Assembly: GCF_000421545.1 (NCBI RefSeq)
Contig: NZ_ATXF01000008.1
Coordinates: forward strand, 1 to 64,000
Origin: Agromyces italicus DSM 16388
GTDB taxonomy: Bacteria > Actinomycetota > Actinomycetes > Actinomycetales > Microbacteriaceae
Reading direction: 5' to 3'
Length of the DNA stretch: 64,000 nucleotides
Each line of letters begins with the position of its first letter. Within the stretch, counting starts at the first letter, position 1. Of this stretch, positions 30,713 through 39,490 are shown piece by piece. The translations under genes were made by a program, and so were the position numbers. The notes beneath the pieces are model-generated. The model made no database searches. It saw only the letters and a list, made by a program, of their open reading frames with translations, and was not told the origin of the DNA.

Positions 30713-31345
30713 TCAGACGATACCCGGAACGATCAGTCCGTTCGTCGCGGTGCGGGCACGCTCGAAGCGGGCGGCGACATCGGCCCAGTTCACGACCTCC
30801 CAGAAGGCCTTCACGTAGTCGGCACGCACGTTCTTGTAATCGAGGTAGTAGGCGTGCTCCCACACGTCGAGCTGCAGGAGCGGCGTCACGCCGAGGGGCG
30901 CGTTGCCCTGCTGGTCGAAGAGCTGGAACACGACCGGGCGGGCGCCCACCGAATCCCACGCGAGCACCGACCAGCCCGAGCCCTGCACGCCGAGCGCGGT
31001 CGCGCCGAAGTGCGCACGGAACGCGTCGAGCGAACCGAACGAGTCCTCGAGGGCGGCCGCGAGCTCGCCCTCGGGGGCTCCGCCGCCGTCGGGCGACATG
31101 TTCTGCCAGAACACGCTGTGGTTGACGTGGCCGCCGAGGTTGAACGCGAGGTCCTTCTCGAGCTTGCTGACGTTCGCGAGGTTCCCGGCCGCGCGTGCCT
31201 CGGCGAGCTGTTCGAGCGCGGTGTTCGCCCCCGTCACATACGCCTGGTGGTGCTTGGAGTGGTGCAGCTCCATGATCGTCGCCGAGATGTGCGGTGCGAG
31301 CGCCGCGTAGTCGTACGGCAGGTCGGGCAGGGTGTACGTCGACAT
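30713..31345 (-). CDS. sodA: Superoxide dismutase, Fe/Mn type
   Basis: The 210-residue enzyme dismutates superoxide. Metal ligands are in the family positions: His in MELHHSKHHQAYV, His in NHSVFWQNMSPDGGG, and Asp/His in LDVWEHAYYLDYKN. An AAAGGAG ribosome site precedes the ATG. It is co-directional with fdxA and the flavin reductase, 55 bases downstream of the latter with no T-tailed terminator between. Confidence 0.94.
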   Translation of the reverse strand: MSTYTLPDLPYDYAALAPHISATIMELHHSKHHQAYVTGANTALEQLAEARAAGNLANVSKLEKDLAFNLGGHVNHSVFWQNMSPDGGGAPEGELAAALEDSFGSLDAFRAHFGATALGVQGSGWSVLAWDSVGARPVVFQLFDQQGNAPLGVTPLLQLDVWEHAYYLDYKNVRADYVKAFWEVVNWADVAARFERARTATNGLIVPGIV

Positions 31346-31400
31346 CAGAGGTGTCTCCTTTTCGCGGGGTGACCGCGCGCGGGTTGCGCGTGGCCCTGAT

Positions 31401-31943
31401 TCAGATTTCGGATGCCTCGGGATCGAGGCTGAGGAAGCGGCGGTCGTGGTACACGAGCGGGGGAGCCGGGGGCCCGGGGATCACCTCGAGCACCTCGGCG
31501 ACGACGAGCGTCGAGCTGCCGACCGGCACGAGTTGCAGGGCGCGGCATCGGAACACCGCCCGCGCGTCGGCGAGCACGGGTTCGCCCGTCGGCAGGCGGG
31601 TCCACCCCTGCTCCGTGGTGAAACGCGGCGCGCCGGATCGGGCGAATGCCCGGGCGACGTCGGCCTGGTGATCGGCGAGCAGTTGCACGACGAAGGTGTC
31701 GGCACCGAGCAGCGCCCCCGCCGAGCCCGTGGAGCGAGTCACCGAGAACGACAGCACGGGCGGGTCGGCCGCGACCGACGCGAGGCTCGAGGCGGTGAGG
31801 CCGACGGGGCCCGTCGCGCTCGCCGCGGAGACGAGGGCGACCCCGGCGGGGTGCACTCGGAACGCGGCCTTGAAGTCTTCCTCCCGCGCGGCGATCTCGG
31901 GATCGACCGGTTCGGTGAGCGCGGTGTGCCGGGCGGCGTTCAC
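31401..31943 (-). CDS. Flavin reductase family protein
   Basis: The 180-residue protein has the FMN-binding split-barrel of the flavin reductase-like family: [48 protein letters not shown], then [18 protein letters not shown] and [13 protein letters not shown]. It would reduce flavins with NAD(P)H. GTG 31943 overlaps the ferredoxin stop, so ferredoxin and reductase are coupled, which hints at a redox pair. Confidence 0.87.
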   Translation of the reverse strand: MNAARHTALTEPVDPEIAAREEDFKAAFRVHPAGVALVSAASATGPVGLTASSLASVAADPPVLSFSVTRSTGSAGALLGADTFVVQLLADHQADVARAFARSGAPRFTTEQGWTRLPTGEPVLADARAVFRCRALQLVPVGSSTLVVAEVLEVIPGPPAPPLVYHDRRFLSLDPEASEI

Positions 31944-32287
31944 TCGTGGCCGCCCTGCGGCCCCAGGGCGGCGACGATCGGGTGGTCGTAGCGAAGGGCG
32001 CCGGTCTTCGCGGCCCCGCCGGGTGAGCCGAGGGGCGCGTGGGCGTCGACCGAGATCTCGAAGAACTCGACGTTGGCCTTGTAGTAGTCGGCCCACTCGT
32101 CGGGCAGGTCGTCTTCGTAGTAGATCGCCTCGACCGGGCAGACGGGTTCGCAGGCGCCGCAGTCGACGCACTCGTCGGGGTGGATGTAGAGCGACCGCTC
32201 ACCCTCGTAGATGCAGTCGACGGGACACTCGTCGATGCACGCCTTGTCTTTGAGGTCGACGCAGGGGAGGGCGATCACGTAGGTCAC
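31940..32287 (-). CDS. fdxA: Seven-iron ferredoxin FdxA
   Basis: The 115-residue protein begins [59 protein letters not shown], with the cysteine spacing of [3Fe-4S][4Fe-4S] actinobacterial ferredoxins. A SoxR box lies 42 bases upstream. The TTGGAC and TTAGGC hexamers on this strand flank that box with a 19-bp spacer, the MerR-type promoter design. Confidence 0.94.
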   Translation of the reverse strand: MTYVIALPCVDLKDKACIDECPVDCIYEGERSLYIHPDECVDCGACEPVCPVEAIYYEDDLPDEWADYYKANVEFFEISVDAHAPLGSPGGAAKTGALRYDHPIVAALGPQGGHE

Positions 32288-32328
32288 AGGATCACTCCGG
32301 GGAAGCAACGCATGCGTCAAGCCTAAAA

Positions 32329-32346
32329 CCTCAAGTAGCCTTGAAG
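32329..32346. promoter_or_regulatory. SoxR box between fdxA and soxR
   Basis: CCTCAAG-TAGC-CTTGAAG is an 18-bp dyad that closely matches the SoxR operator, whose E. coli form is CCTCAAGTTAACTTGAGG. On the minus strand it occupies a 19-bp spacer between TTGGAC and TTAGGC, the geometry SoxR untwists to activate transcription. It should control fdxA and perhaps soxR. Confidence 0.82.
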
Positions 32347-32368
32347 TCCAATCGGGAGGAGCAACGGC

Positions 32369-32932
32369 ATGGCGGAGCACGAGTTCGAGGGCGGGCGCGA
32401 GGCATCCGCCGCGCTCGCCGCAGCCGAGACCCGCCCGATCGACCCGGGCGATCCCGCCCAAGCGAAGCATGCCCCCGATGAGCTCCTGACCGTCGGCGAG
32501 ATGAGCCGGCGCACCGGGGTCGCGCCCTCCGCGCTGCGCTTCTACGAGGAACTGGGCCTCATCGCCTCGCATCGGACGGGCGGAAACCAGCGCCGCTACC
32601 CGCGTCACATGCTGCGTCGGGTCTCGCTCGTCGTCGTCGCGAAGCGGCTCGGGATCCCGCTCGGCGACGTGCAGCAGGCCTTCGAGCACGTCCCGCTCGA
32701 TCGCACGCCGAGCCACGAAGACTGGCAGCGCGCCTCACGCAGATGGAAGCGGCGGCTCGAAGAGCGTCGCCTCGGCATCGAACGGCTCGAGCGCGAGCTC
32801 ACCGGCTGCATCGGTTGCGGATGTCTTTCGATGAAGGCCTGCAGCCTCCTCAACCCCGATGACGCGCTCGGTGACGACGGTGCGGGCGCGCGACGGCTCG
32901 ACATGCCGCAGGGGGGCGACCAGACGGAGTGA
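32369..32932 (+). CDS. soxR: Redox-sensing MerR-family regulator SoxR
   Basis: The 187-residue protein has an unusual 38-residue N-terminal tail, then the MerR winged helix ([47 protein letters not shown]), a dimerisation coiled-coil, and the [2Fe-2S] cluster motif [12 protein letters not shown]. Oxidation of the cluster by redox-cycling compounds activates target promoters. The ribosome site GGGAGGAG precedes ATG. The start is somewhat uncertain because of the long tail. Confidence 0.93.
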   Translation: MAEHEFEGGREASAALAAAETRPIDPGDPAQAKHAPDELLTVGEMSRRTGVAPSALRFYEELGLIASHRTGGNQRRYPRHMLRRVSLVVVAKRLGIPLGDVQQAFEHVPLDRTPSHEDWQRASRRWKRRLEERRLGIERLERELTGCIGCGCLSMKACSLLNPDDALGDDGAGARRLDMPQGGDQTE

Positions 32933-33092
32933 GCCGCGCGGCGGCGGGGCCGTGCCGCGTGCGGCGCCGCGAGACGAGATCTCCGTGCTGGCGCAGATGC
33001 CGAACGGTCGCCGGGGGCCGAAGCTGCTCGGCGAGCGCCCCGGTTCGCGCCCGGGCAGAGGCCCGGGGCCGTGGGCGGATTGAGGGGACGTC

Positions 33093-33860
33093 ATGGATGG
33101 ACGACGGAGGCGGATGATCGCCGCGGGTGCGGCCGCGGTACTCGCGGTGTCAGGGGCGGTGTTCGTCGGAACGCAGTTCGCGAGCGCAGCGGACACGCAG
33201 ACCCTGGCGGCGTGCGTCGACGCGAAGGGCAAGATGCGAATGGTCGATCCGACCGCGGCCTGCGCGAGCGGTGAGCGGCTCGTGACCTGGGCGATCGCTG
33301 GCCCGCGCGGGCCTGAGGGGGCCGAGGGGCCGGAAGGTCCGGAGGGCCCGGAAGGTCCGGAAGGTCCGGTCGGGCCGGAGGGGCCGCGCGGCGAATCGGG
33401 CGGCGGCTCCGGCGTCGACTCGCCGGTGGTCGTCGGGTATCTCGAGATCCCCGCGATGCTGGGCGACGCGACGCGGGACGACTTCAAGGACCAGATCGAA
33501 CTCACTGCGTTCGCGTTCGGTGCCTCGGTCGAGATCGACACCGGGACGGGCGGCGGCTCCTCCGCCGGGCGGCCCGAGCTGAGCGACATCACGGTGACGA
33601 AGAAGACCGACCGCGCCTCGGCGCGTCTGATGGAGGCGCTGCTCAGCGGTCGACACCTGCAGGAGGCGACGATCACGCTGTGCGGCGATGCCGAGTGCAC
33701 GGCCGCCAAGCGATCGGTCTACGAGATGCAGGAGGTGCTCGTCGCCGGTGACGAGCACTCGACGCCGGCCGGCACCGAGCAACTCAGCTTCACGTACGGC
33801 CAACTCATGTACACCGCGCGCGGCTCGAACGTGCACTGGGACGGCTCCGTCGTGAGGTGA
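33093..33860 (+). CDS. Secreted protein with collagen-like stretch and Hcp-like domain
   Basis: The 255-residue protein has a signal peptide (1-33, ending ASA-A), a short segment ACVDAKGKMRMVDPTAACASGERLVTW found before collagen-like repeats in actinobacteria, Gly-Pro-Glu triplets (about 70-100), and a C-terminal beta-rich domain with YLEIPAMLGDATRDDFKDQIELTAFAFGASV, DITVTKKTDRASARLMEALLSGRHLQEATITLC and EQLSFTYGQLMY. That domain looks like the Hcp tube-protein fold of type VI secretion. No other T6SS gene is near. Role unknown. Confidence 0.75.
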   Translation: MDGRRRRMIAAGAAAVLAVSGAVFVGTQFASAADTQTLAACVDAKGKMRMVDPTAACASGERLVTWAIAGPRGPEGAEGPEGPEGPEGPEGPVGPEGPRGESGGGSGVDSPVVVGYLEIPAMLGDATRDDFKDQIELTAFAFGASVEIDTGTGGGSSAGRPELSDITVTKKTDRASARLMEALLSGRHLQEATITLCGDAECTAAKRSVYEMQEVLVAGDEHSTPAGTEQLSFTYGQLMYTARGSNVHWDGSVVR

Positions 33861-33990
33861 CCGCGCCCGCGGCGCCGAGTGCCGGATCTCGCGTTTGATC
33901 CGGCATTTCGGCGTCGCCAGGCGCGCCGACCTTGCCCGAGGACGGGCCTCGCGCGCATTACCGAGCAGCGCTCGCTTTCGGATGACTTTC

Positions 33991-34084
33991 ACAGGAAGAA
34001 GTGAGGTTCCGTCCAGAACCTCTCGGCAGACTGGCCACTTCGCCCGGGCGCCCCCGCGTCCGAGGAACGTCGACCGAAGGCCAG
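33991..34084 (+). promoter_or_regulatory. Leader A: conserved 5' element of transglycosylase gene 1
   Basis: The first 40 bases (33991-34030) are identical at 29 positions, without gaps, to 42425-42464 upstream of the paralogous gene. A second block, GACCGAAGGCCAG (34072-34084), matches 42501-42513 at 12 of 13. Spacing is similar. The element may be a promoter region or structured RNA. Confidence 0.45.
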
Positions 34085-34121
34085 CCCGCGCTCGCGCAGG
34101 CCGGCCGCCCATGTGAAAGTC

Positions 34122-35045
34122 ATGCAGAACCAGTCCTCCACTTCGAACACCCCTGTCCTCCCCACCCCTGAAGAACCCGGCATGAGCCGACGTGGCCGCC
34201 GAACGCGCCGAACCTGGCGCCGGGGCCCGATCATCGCCGCCGGGGCCGTCGTCGCCGTCGGTGCACTCGTCGGCTCGGGCTTCGCCGTGCAGTCGGCCGT
34301 GGCCGCGCAGAACGACCGCATCGCCGCGACGGCCGAGCTCAGCGCCGCCACCGACCTGCGGGTCGAGCAACTCGGCTCCCACTCGAACATTCTCGAGGCG
34401 CGGGCGGTCAAGGCCGCTGAAGACACCCTCAGCGGAGCGAAGGACACCATCTCCGCTGCCAAGGGCAAGGCCGACGCCACCGAACTCGCCTCGTCGGTGG
34501 CCGCCCTCGACAACTTCCGGCTCCTCGCGCCCGAGCGCGTGTTCGAGCTGGCCGAGACGACTTCCGCGCACACCGGAACGGTGAAGAGTGCGATCGCGAA
34601 GGCCGACCGCGTCGCCGCCGAGAAGAAGGCCGCCGCCGAGGCCGCTGCGCGCGCCGCCGCCGCCGAAGCCGCCGCTGCCGAAGAGGCCGCCTCGAACGAG
34701 TCGGCGTCGTCGGGCGGTTCGCGTCCGAGCGGTCCGGCCAACCCGAGCGGCGCGCAGGCGATCGCGCGCGACATGCTCGCGGCCCGCGGCTGGGGCGACG
34801 ACCAGTTCGGATGCCTCGTGTCCCTCTGGGATCGGGAGTCCGGCTGGAACGTCTACGCCGAGAACCCCTCGAGCGGTGCCTACGGGATCCCGCAGGCGCT
34901 CCCCGGCTCGAAGATGGGTTCGGCGGGCTCTGACTGGGCGACCAACGCCGCAACGCAGATCGCCTGGGGACTCGGCTACATCTCCGACCGCTACGGCAGC
35001 CCCTGCGGCGCCTGGGACCACTCGGAGTCCAACGGCTGGTACTGA
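34122..35045 (+). CDS. Secreted lytic transglycosylase-like protein (paralogue 1)
   Basis: The 307-residue protein has a basic N-terminus and a membrane/signal helix (about 37-60), an alanine-rich coiled-coil (about 65-200), and a C-terminal lysozyme-like domain with CLVSLWDRESGWNVYAENPSSGAYGIPQALPGSKM, where Glu of RESGW is the likely catalytic acid. It should cut peptidoglycan at the cell surface. ATG 34122 is chosen by alignment with the paralogue at 42536; GTG 34113 is possible. Confidence 0.85.
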   Translation: MQNQSSTSNTPVLPTPEEPGMSRRGRRTRRTWRRGPIIAAGAVVAVGALVGSGFAVQSAVAAQNDRIAATAELSAATDLRVEQLGSHSNILEARAVKAAEDTLSGAKDTISAAKGKADATELASSVAALDNFRLLAPERVFELAETTSAHTGTVKSAIAKADRVAAEKKAAAEAAARAAAAEAAAAEEAASNESASSGGSRPSGPANPSGAQAIARDMLAARGWGDDQFGCLVSLWDRESGWNVYAENPSSGAYGIPQALPGSKMGSAGSDWATNAATQIAWGLGYISDRYGSPCGAWDHSESNGWY

Positions 35046-35074
35046 CCCGCAGCGCGATCACCCGCTGAATGCAC

Positions 35075-35114
35075 GAAGGGCCGCGGCAGACTCAGGTCTG
35101 TCGCGGCCCTTCGC
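35075..35114. terminator. Bidirectional terminator between the transglycosylase and msrA
   Basis: A 12-bp outer stem (35075-35086 with 35103-35114) and a 5-bp inner stem (35088-35092 with 35097-35101) with a TCAG loop lie between convergent genes. Confidence 0.8.
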
Positions 35115-35126
35115 CGCATCCGGCCG

Positions 35127-35648
35127 CTACGCCACGGTCTCGGCGCTGCGCTTCGGCAGCTTCCACCCGGGGCGCACGAAGTGGCACGTGTATCCGTTCG
35201 GGTAGCGCTCGAGGTAGTCCTGATGCTCGGGCTCAGCCTCCCAGAAGGGACCGGCGGGAGACACCTCGGTGGTCGCCGGCCCCGGCCAGAGGCCTGAGGC
35301 GTCGACATCGGCGATCGTGTCGCGCGCGATGCGCTCCTGCTCGTCGCTCGTGGGGAAGATCGCCGAACGGTAGCTCGTGCCGATGTCGTTGCCCTGACGA
35401 TTCTTCGTCGACGGATCGTGGATCTGGAAGAAGAACTCGAGCAACTCGCGGTAGCTCACCGTCTCGGGATCGAACACGATCTCGATGGCCTCGGCGTGCG
35501 TGCCGTGGTTTCGGTACGTCGCGTTCGGCACATCGCCGCCCGTGTAGCCGACCCGGGTCTCGAGCACGCCCGGACGTCTGCGGATCAGGTCCTCCATGCC
35601 CCAGAAGCACCCGCCGGCGAGGATGGCGGTCTCGGTACGTTCGCTCAT
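35127..35648 (-). CDS. msrA: Peptide methionine-(S)-S-oxide reductase MsrA
   Basis: The 173-residue enzyme repairs oxidised methionine. The nucleophilic Cys is in [34 protein letters not shown] and [24 protein letters not shown] complete the active site. The resolving cysteines seen in longer MsrAs are not obvious, though one Cys is in [12 protein letters not shown]. Confidence 0.94.
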   Translation of the reverse strand: MSERTETAILAGGCFWGMEDLIRRRPGVLETRVGYTGGDVPNATYRNHGTHAEAIEIVFDPETVSYRELLEFFFQIHDPSTKNRQGNDIGTSYRSAIFPTSDEQERIARDTIADVDASGLWPGPATTEVSPAGPFWEAEPEHQDYLERYPNGYTCHFVRPGWKLPKRSAETVA

Positions 35649-35745
35649 GTCGTCTCCCTGGTCTCTCCGGCCGGGTCTGCGGCCCGCACCGACTGCAACA
35701 ACGACGAGGTGGCCGCTGTTCCTCGGCAGTCGATAGCCTGACACA

Positions 35746-36684
35746 GTGGGGGAGCAGCAGGGCAAGCGCGCGTCGCACGGCTTCTTCGGCCGTCTGCGGC
35801 TCCTGGCGCGCTGGGCGGTCGCGCGCAAGCCGGTGCGCGCGTTCCTGCTGTACCAGGGCCGTCACGGCCCGATGCTCGCCGACAGCGTGACCTACCGTGC
35901 GCTCTTCTCGGTGTTCGCCGGCGTCTTCCTCGGGTTCTCGATCGCCGGTGTCTGGCTCGCGGGGCGGCCCGACGCGATCACGGCGCTCGTCGAGACGCTC
36001 GACACCGCGATCCCCGGCCTCGTCGGCGATGACGGACTGCTCGCGCCCGAAGACCTGGTGCAGCCCATCACCTTCAGCGTCACCGGGGTGATCGCGCTCA
36101 TCGGCCTCGTGGGCGCGGCGATCGGCGCGATCGGATCGCTGAGGGTCGCATTCCGCTCCCTCGCCGGGCGGCCCGACGACGACACCTTCTTCGTGTGGCT
36201 CCTCGCGCGCGATCTGCTGCTCGCGATCGGATTCGGCGCGGCGCTCGCCGCAGCTGCCGCGGTGACGTTCTTCGGCACTGCGGCGATCGGCATGGTCGCC
36301 GAATGGTTCGGCGGATCGACGCGGGATCCGCTCTACGGGGCGGCCGAGCGCCTGGTTTCGACCGTCGTGATCTTCGCGATCGACGCGCTGGTCATCGCGA
36401 CGATGTTCCGTGTGCTGTCGGGGATGCGGCCGGCAGCGAGCCGGTTGTGGCCGGGCGCCCTCCTCGGTGGCGCCGCACTCACGGTGCTCCAGTTGCTCTC
36501 GGGGCTCTTCGTCGGGGGCGCCGCGAGCAATCCCCTCCTCGCCTCGGTCGTCGCGTTGGTGGCGCTGCTCATCTGGTTCAACCTGTCGAGCCAGGCGATC
36601 CTGCTCGCCGCCGCGTACATCGTCGTCGGGGTCGACGACGATGCACCCGACCGCCGCGGCGCGGGCGCAGAGACCGGGGAGTGA
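35746..36684 (+). CDS. YihY/BrkB-family integral membrane protein
   Basis: The 312-residue protein has a conserved N-terminal segment ([26 protein letters not shown]) and about six membrane helices to residue 300, as in the YihY/virulence factor BrkB family, once misnamed ribonuclease BN. The function of the family is uncertain. TAGCCT stands eight bases before GTG, a probable leaderless promoter. Confidence 0.87.
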   Translation: MGEQQGKRASHGFFGRLRLLARWAVARKPVRAFLLYQGRHGPMLADSVTYRALFSVFAGVFLGFSIAGVWLAGRPDAITALVETLDTAIPGLVGDDGLLAPEDLVQPITFSVTGVIALIGLVGAAIGAIGSLRVAFRSLAGRPDDDTFFVWLLARDLLLAIGFGAALAAAAAVTFFGTAAIGMVAEWFGGSTRDPLYGAAERLVSTVVIFAIDALVIATMFRVLSGMRPAASRLWPGALLGGAALTVLQLLSGLFVGGAASNPLLASVVALVALLIWFNLSSQAILLAAAYIVVGVDDDAPDRRGAGAETGE

Positions 36685-36752
36685 CGAGATCGTCGGCGAC
36701 CGGCGCATCCATGTCTCGACGCCCCTGCGGGCGCACCTGCAGAATGGGGCGC

Positions 36753-37274
36753 ATGCCGTCCGTGCTCCTGATCGTCCGCTCCGTCGTCTCGCCGCTGACC
36801 CGCACCCGGCTCTTCCGCCGGGCCGCTCCGCGTGTGCTGCCGACGATCGAGGGCATCGTCACCGCGCTGAGCGGAGGCAGGATGCAGCTGAGCGCCCTGC
36901 TGGTGCCGTCGCTCGTGCTGCACACGACGGGGGCGAAATCGGGCGCGCCCCGCGAAACGGCGCTCATGTACACCCCCGACGGCGAGGGCCGGGCGATCGT
37001 CGCCGGCACGAGCTTCGCGCGCGACCGGCACCCGGCATGGACGTACAACCTGCTCGCGACCCCCGATGCCGTGATCACCGTGCGCGGGCGTCGGCTGGGC
37101 GTGCGGGCGAGCCTCATCGGCGACGAGGGCCGCGACGCCGCCTGGGCTCGCATCGAGGCGCAGTGGCCGGGCTACCGCGGCTACGAACGCGAGTCAGGGC
37201 GGGTGGTGCGCCTGTTCCTGCTCCAGCCGGTGCACGAAGGTCGAAGCCGAGCGGGCCTCGAGGCCGAGGCGTAG
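36753..37274 (+). CDS. Deazaflavin (F420)-dependent nitroreductase family protein
   Basis: The 173-residue protein has the split beta-barrel of the DDN family: SLVLHTTGAKSGAPRETALMYTPDGEGRAIVAGTSFARDRHPAWTYNLLATPDAVITVRGRRLGVRA. Family members use reduced F420. Cofactor use here is inferred. ATG 36753 follows CAGAAT by seven bases, in leaderless style. Confidence 0.85.
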   Translation: MPSVLLIVRSVVSPLTRTRLFRRAAPRVLPTIEGIVTALSGGRMQLSALLVPSLVLHTTGAKSGAPRETALMYTPDGEGRAIVAGTSFARDRHPAWTYNLLATPDAVITVRGRRLGVRASLIGDEGRDAAWARIEAQWPGYRGYERESGRVVRLFLLQPVHEGRSRAGLEAEA

Positions 37275-37283
37275 GCTCGAGCC

Positions 37284-37562
37284 ATGTGCAGGAACATCCA
37301 CACCCTTCACAATTTCGAGCCGGCCGCGACCGATGACGAGGTCCACGCCGCCGCGCTGCAGTTCGTCCGCAAGGTGAGCGGTTCGACGAGGCCGTCGAAG
37401 GCGAACGCCGAGGCCTTCGATCGGGCCGTCGCCGAGATCGCGCACATCACGCAGCACCTGCTCGCCGAACTCGTCACGAACGCGCCGCCCAAGGATCGCG
37501 AGGTCGAGGCGGCGAAGGCGAGGGCGAGGGCCGAGGTGAGATACCAGCGCGTGCCCGCTTGA
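37284..37562 (+). CDS. DUF2277-family protein
   Basis: The 92-residue protein starts MCRNIHTLHNFEPAATDDEVHAAALQFVRKVSG, which is characteristic of DUF2277. TAGGCT six bases before the ATG gives a leaderless promoter inside the stop of the previous gene. Its role is unknown. Confidence 0.85.
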   Translation: MCRNIHTLHNFEPAATDDEVHAAALQFVRKVSGSTRPSKANAEAFDRAVAEIAHITQHLLAELVTNAPPKDREVEAAKARARAEVRYQRVPA

Positions 37563-37627
37563 GCGGGTGACGCGGAGGGCCGTGCGTGCTGCTGCGCTCA
37601 CGCCCGCGACGGAGTAGCGTCGCAGCC

Positions 37628-38665
37628 ATGGCCGGCGACGCGATCGAACTCACTGTTCCTGGACCGCACGGCGATCGGGCCGTGCGGCTCTCCAGCCCGA
37701 CACGCGTGATCTGGCCCGAAGCCGGAGTCACCAAGCGCGAACTCGCGGAGTACCTCGTGGCCGTCGGCGAGGCCTTCATCGAGGCGAACGGCGACCGCCC
37801 GGTCTCACTTCAGCGCTTCCCCGGCGGCATCGACGGCGAACAGTTCTTCTCGAAGAACCCACCCAAGGGCGCCCCCGAGTGGGTGCGCGCCGTCACCGTC
37901 ACGTATCCGAGCGGGCGACGGCATCCTCAGCTCGTGCTCGACGAGCCCGCCGCCGCCGTCTGGGCTGCGCAGATGAACACGATCGTCTTCCATCCCTGGG
38001 CGTCGCGCGCCGATCGCCCCGACCTCCCCGACGAACTTCGCATCGATCTCGACCCGCAGCCGGGCACGGGCTTCACCGAGGCGGTGCCCGTGGCGTTCGC
38101 CCTCCGCGAACTCCTCGAGGAGGTCGGTCTCACCGGGTACGTCAAGAGCTCGGGCAGCCGGGGCATTCATGTCTTCGCGCCGATCGAGTCCGAGCACGAG
38201 TTCCTCGACGTCCGCCACGCCGTGATCGCCCTGGGCCGTGAACTCGAGCGCCGCCTGCCCGACGAGGTGACGACGAACTGGTGGAAGGAGGAGCGAGGCG
38301 ATCGCATCTTCATCGACTACAACCAGGCGAACCGCGACCGCACGATGGCGGGGGCCTACAGCCCGCGACCGACGCCCGCGGCGACCGTCTCCTGCCCGCT
38401 CGAGTGGAGTGAGCTCGAGCGCACCGACCCGACCCGGCACACGGTGCGCACGGTGCCGGCCCGTCTCGCCGAACGCGGCGACCCGTGGGCGGGAATGCAC
38501 GACCGACCCGGTCGTATCGACACCCTGCTCGAGTGGTGGCGACGCGACCTCGACGACGGGCTCGGCGAGCTGCCGTTCCCGCCCGACTTCCCGAAGATGC
38601 CGGGGGAGCCGATGCGCGTGCAGCCGAGCCGGGCGAAGAAGGTCGACGACGACTCAGCCGGGTGA
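37628..38665 (+). CDS. LigD-type polymerase domain protein (PolDom)
   Basis: The 345-residue stand-alone archaeo-eukaryotic primase-like polymerase resembles the polymerase domain of LigD: FPGGIDGEQFFSKNPPKGAPEWV, the catalytic ELRIDLDPQPG, YVKSSGSRGIHVFAPI, and IFIDYNQANRDRTMAGAYSPRPTPAATVSCPLEW. These act in non-homologous end joining or gap filling. No ku or ligase gene is in this window. TAGCGT seven bases before ATG suggests leaderless translation. Confidence 0.88.
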   Translation: MAGDAIELTVPGPHGDRAVRLSSPTRVIWPEAGVTKRELAEYLVAVGEAFIEANGDRPVSLQRFPGGIDGEQFFSKNPPKGAPEWVRAVTVTYPSGRRHPQLVLDEPAAAVWAAQMNTIVFHPWASRADRPDLPDELRIDLDPQPGTGFTEAVPVAFALRELLEEVGLTGYVKSSGSRGIHVFAPIESEHEFLDVRHAVIALGRELERRLPDEVTTNWWKEERGDRIFIDYNQANRDRTMAGAYSPRPTPAATVSCPLEWSELERTDPTRHTVRTVPARLAERGDPWAGMHDRPGRIDTLLEWWRRDLDDGLGELPFPPDFPKMPGEPMRVQPSRAKKVDDDSAG

Positions 38666-39490
38666 CGGCGCGCCGGTGTCGCGGCCGAGGGCTGCCGCCG
38701 TGGCGTAGTCGGGGATCGCGAGCGCCGTCGCTCCCGGCGTGGCACCGCGACGGACGTCCTCCAGCACCGTGCCGAGCGAAGCGAGGGCGGCACGGAACAG
38801 GAGCGATCCGGTGCTCACCCGCGCAACGCCGAGTCCGCCGAGCTCACGGAGACTCCGGCCTGGTTGCGCGAGCACGTTCAGCGGCGCGGGGAGGGCGTCG
38901 GCGAGCACAGCGATGGTGCCGTCGCTCAGGGAGCCCGGCACGAAGACACCGGATGCGCCGGCGTCGAGGTAGCGTTGCGCCCGGTCGAGCGTCTCCCGCG
39001 TTCGAGTCGCGGCAGCGGCCCGCGAGGCGGCCGGGATCGGATCGACCCAGAAGGCGTCGGTGCGCGCGTTGAGGTACAGCGTGGGAGCCGCAGCGGCGAC
39101 GGCGGCCACTTTCGCGGCGAATCTCGCTGGGTCGACCAGTCGGCCCTCGGCGCTCGAATCCTCGAGGTTGACGCCGACCACGCCCGAGCCGGCGAGCTCC
39201 GCCACGAGTTCGGCGACCGCGACGGGGTCCTCGGAGAACCCCGACTCCAGGTCGACGGTGACGGTGATCCCTGCCGAGGTGAGGCGGCGCGAGAGCGCGA
39301 TCGTGTCAACGAGCGTCGCGCCGGTCCCGTCTTCTACTCCGGCGGCGACGGCGACGCCGAGGCTCGTCGTCCCGACGACCTCGGCGCCCTGCTCGACGAG
39401 CCATCGTGCGGAGGCGAGGTCCCACGCGTTCGGCAGGAGCAGGGGATCGCCCGCCCGGTGGAGCTCGCGAAACCGGGCGGTGCTCAGCAT
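38654..39490 (-). CDS. Isocitrate lyase/PEP mutase superfamily protein
   Basis: The 278-residue TIM-barrel protein has LLLPNAWDLASARWLVEQGAEVVGTTSLGVAVAAGVEDG, VTVDLESGFSEDP, VGVNLEDSS and LYLNARTDAFW, matching the PEP mutase-like group. Substrate unknown. It overlaps the end of the P450-like gene by seven bases and the end of the PolDom gene by twelve. Confidence 0.85.
   Translation of the reverse strand: MLSTARFRELHRAGDPLLLPNAWDLASARWLVEQGAEVVGTTSLGVAVAAGVEDGTGATLVDTIALSRRLTSAGITVTVDLESGFSEDPVAVAELVAELAGSGVVGVNLEDSSAEGRLVDPARFAAKVAAVAAAAPTLYLNARTDAFWVDPIPAASRAAAATRTRETLDRAQRYLDAGASGVFVPGSLSDGTIAVLADALPAPLNVLAQPGRSLRELGGLGVARVSTGSLLFRAALASLGTVLEDVRRGATPGATALAIPDYATAAALGRDTGAPSPG

Noticed and set aside
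33860-34121. A ydaO-type c-di-AMP riboswitch before the first transglycosylase
   Set aside because: I could not find the conserved ydaO segments. Only the leader blocks shared with the paralogue are supported.
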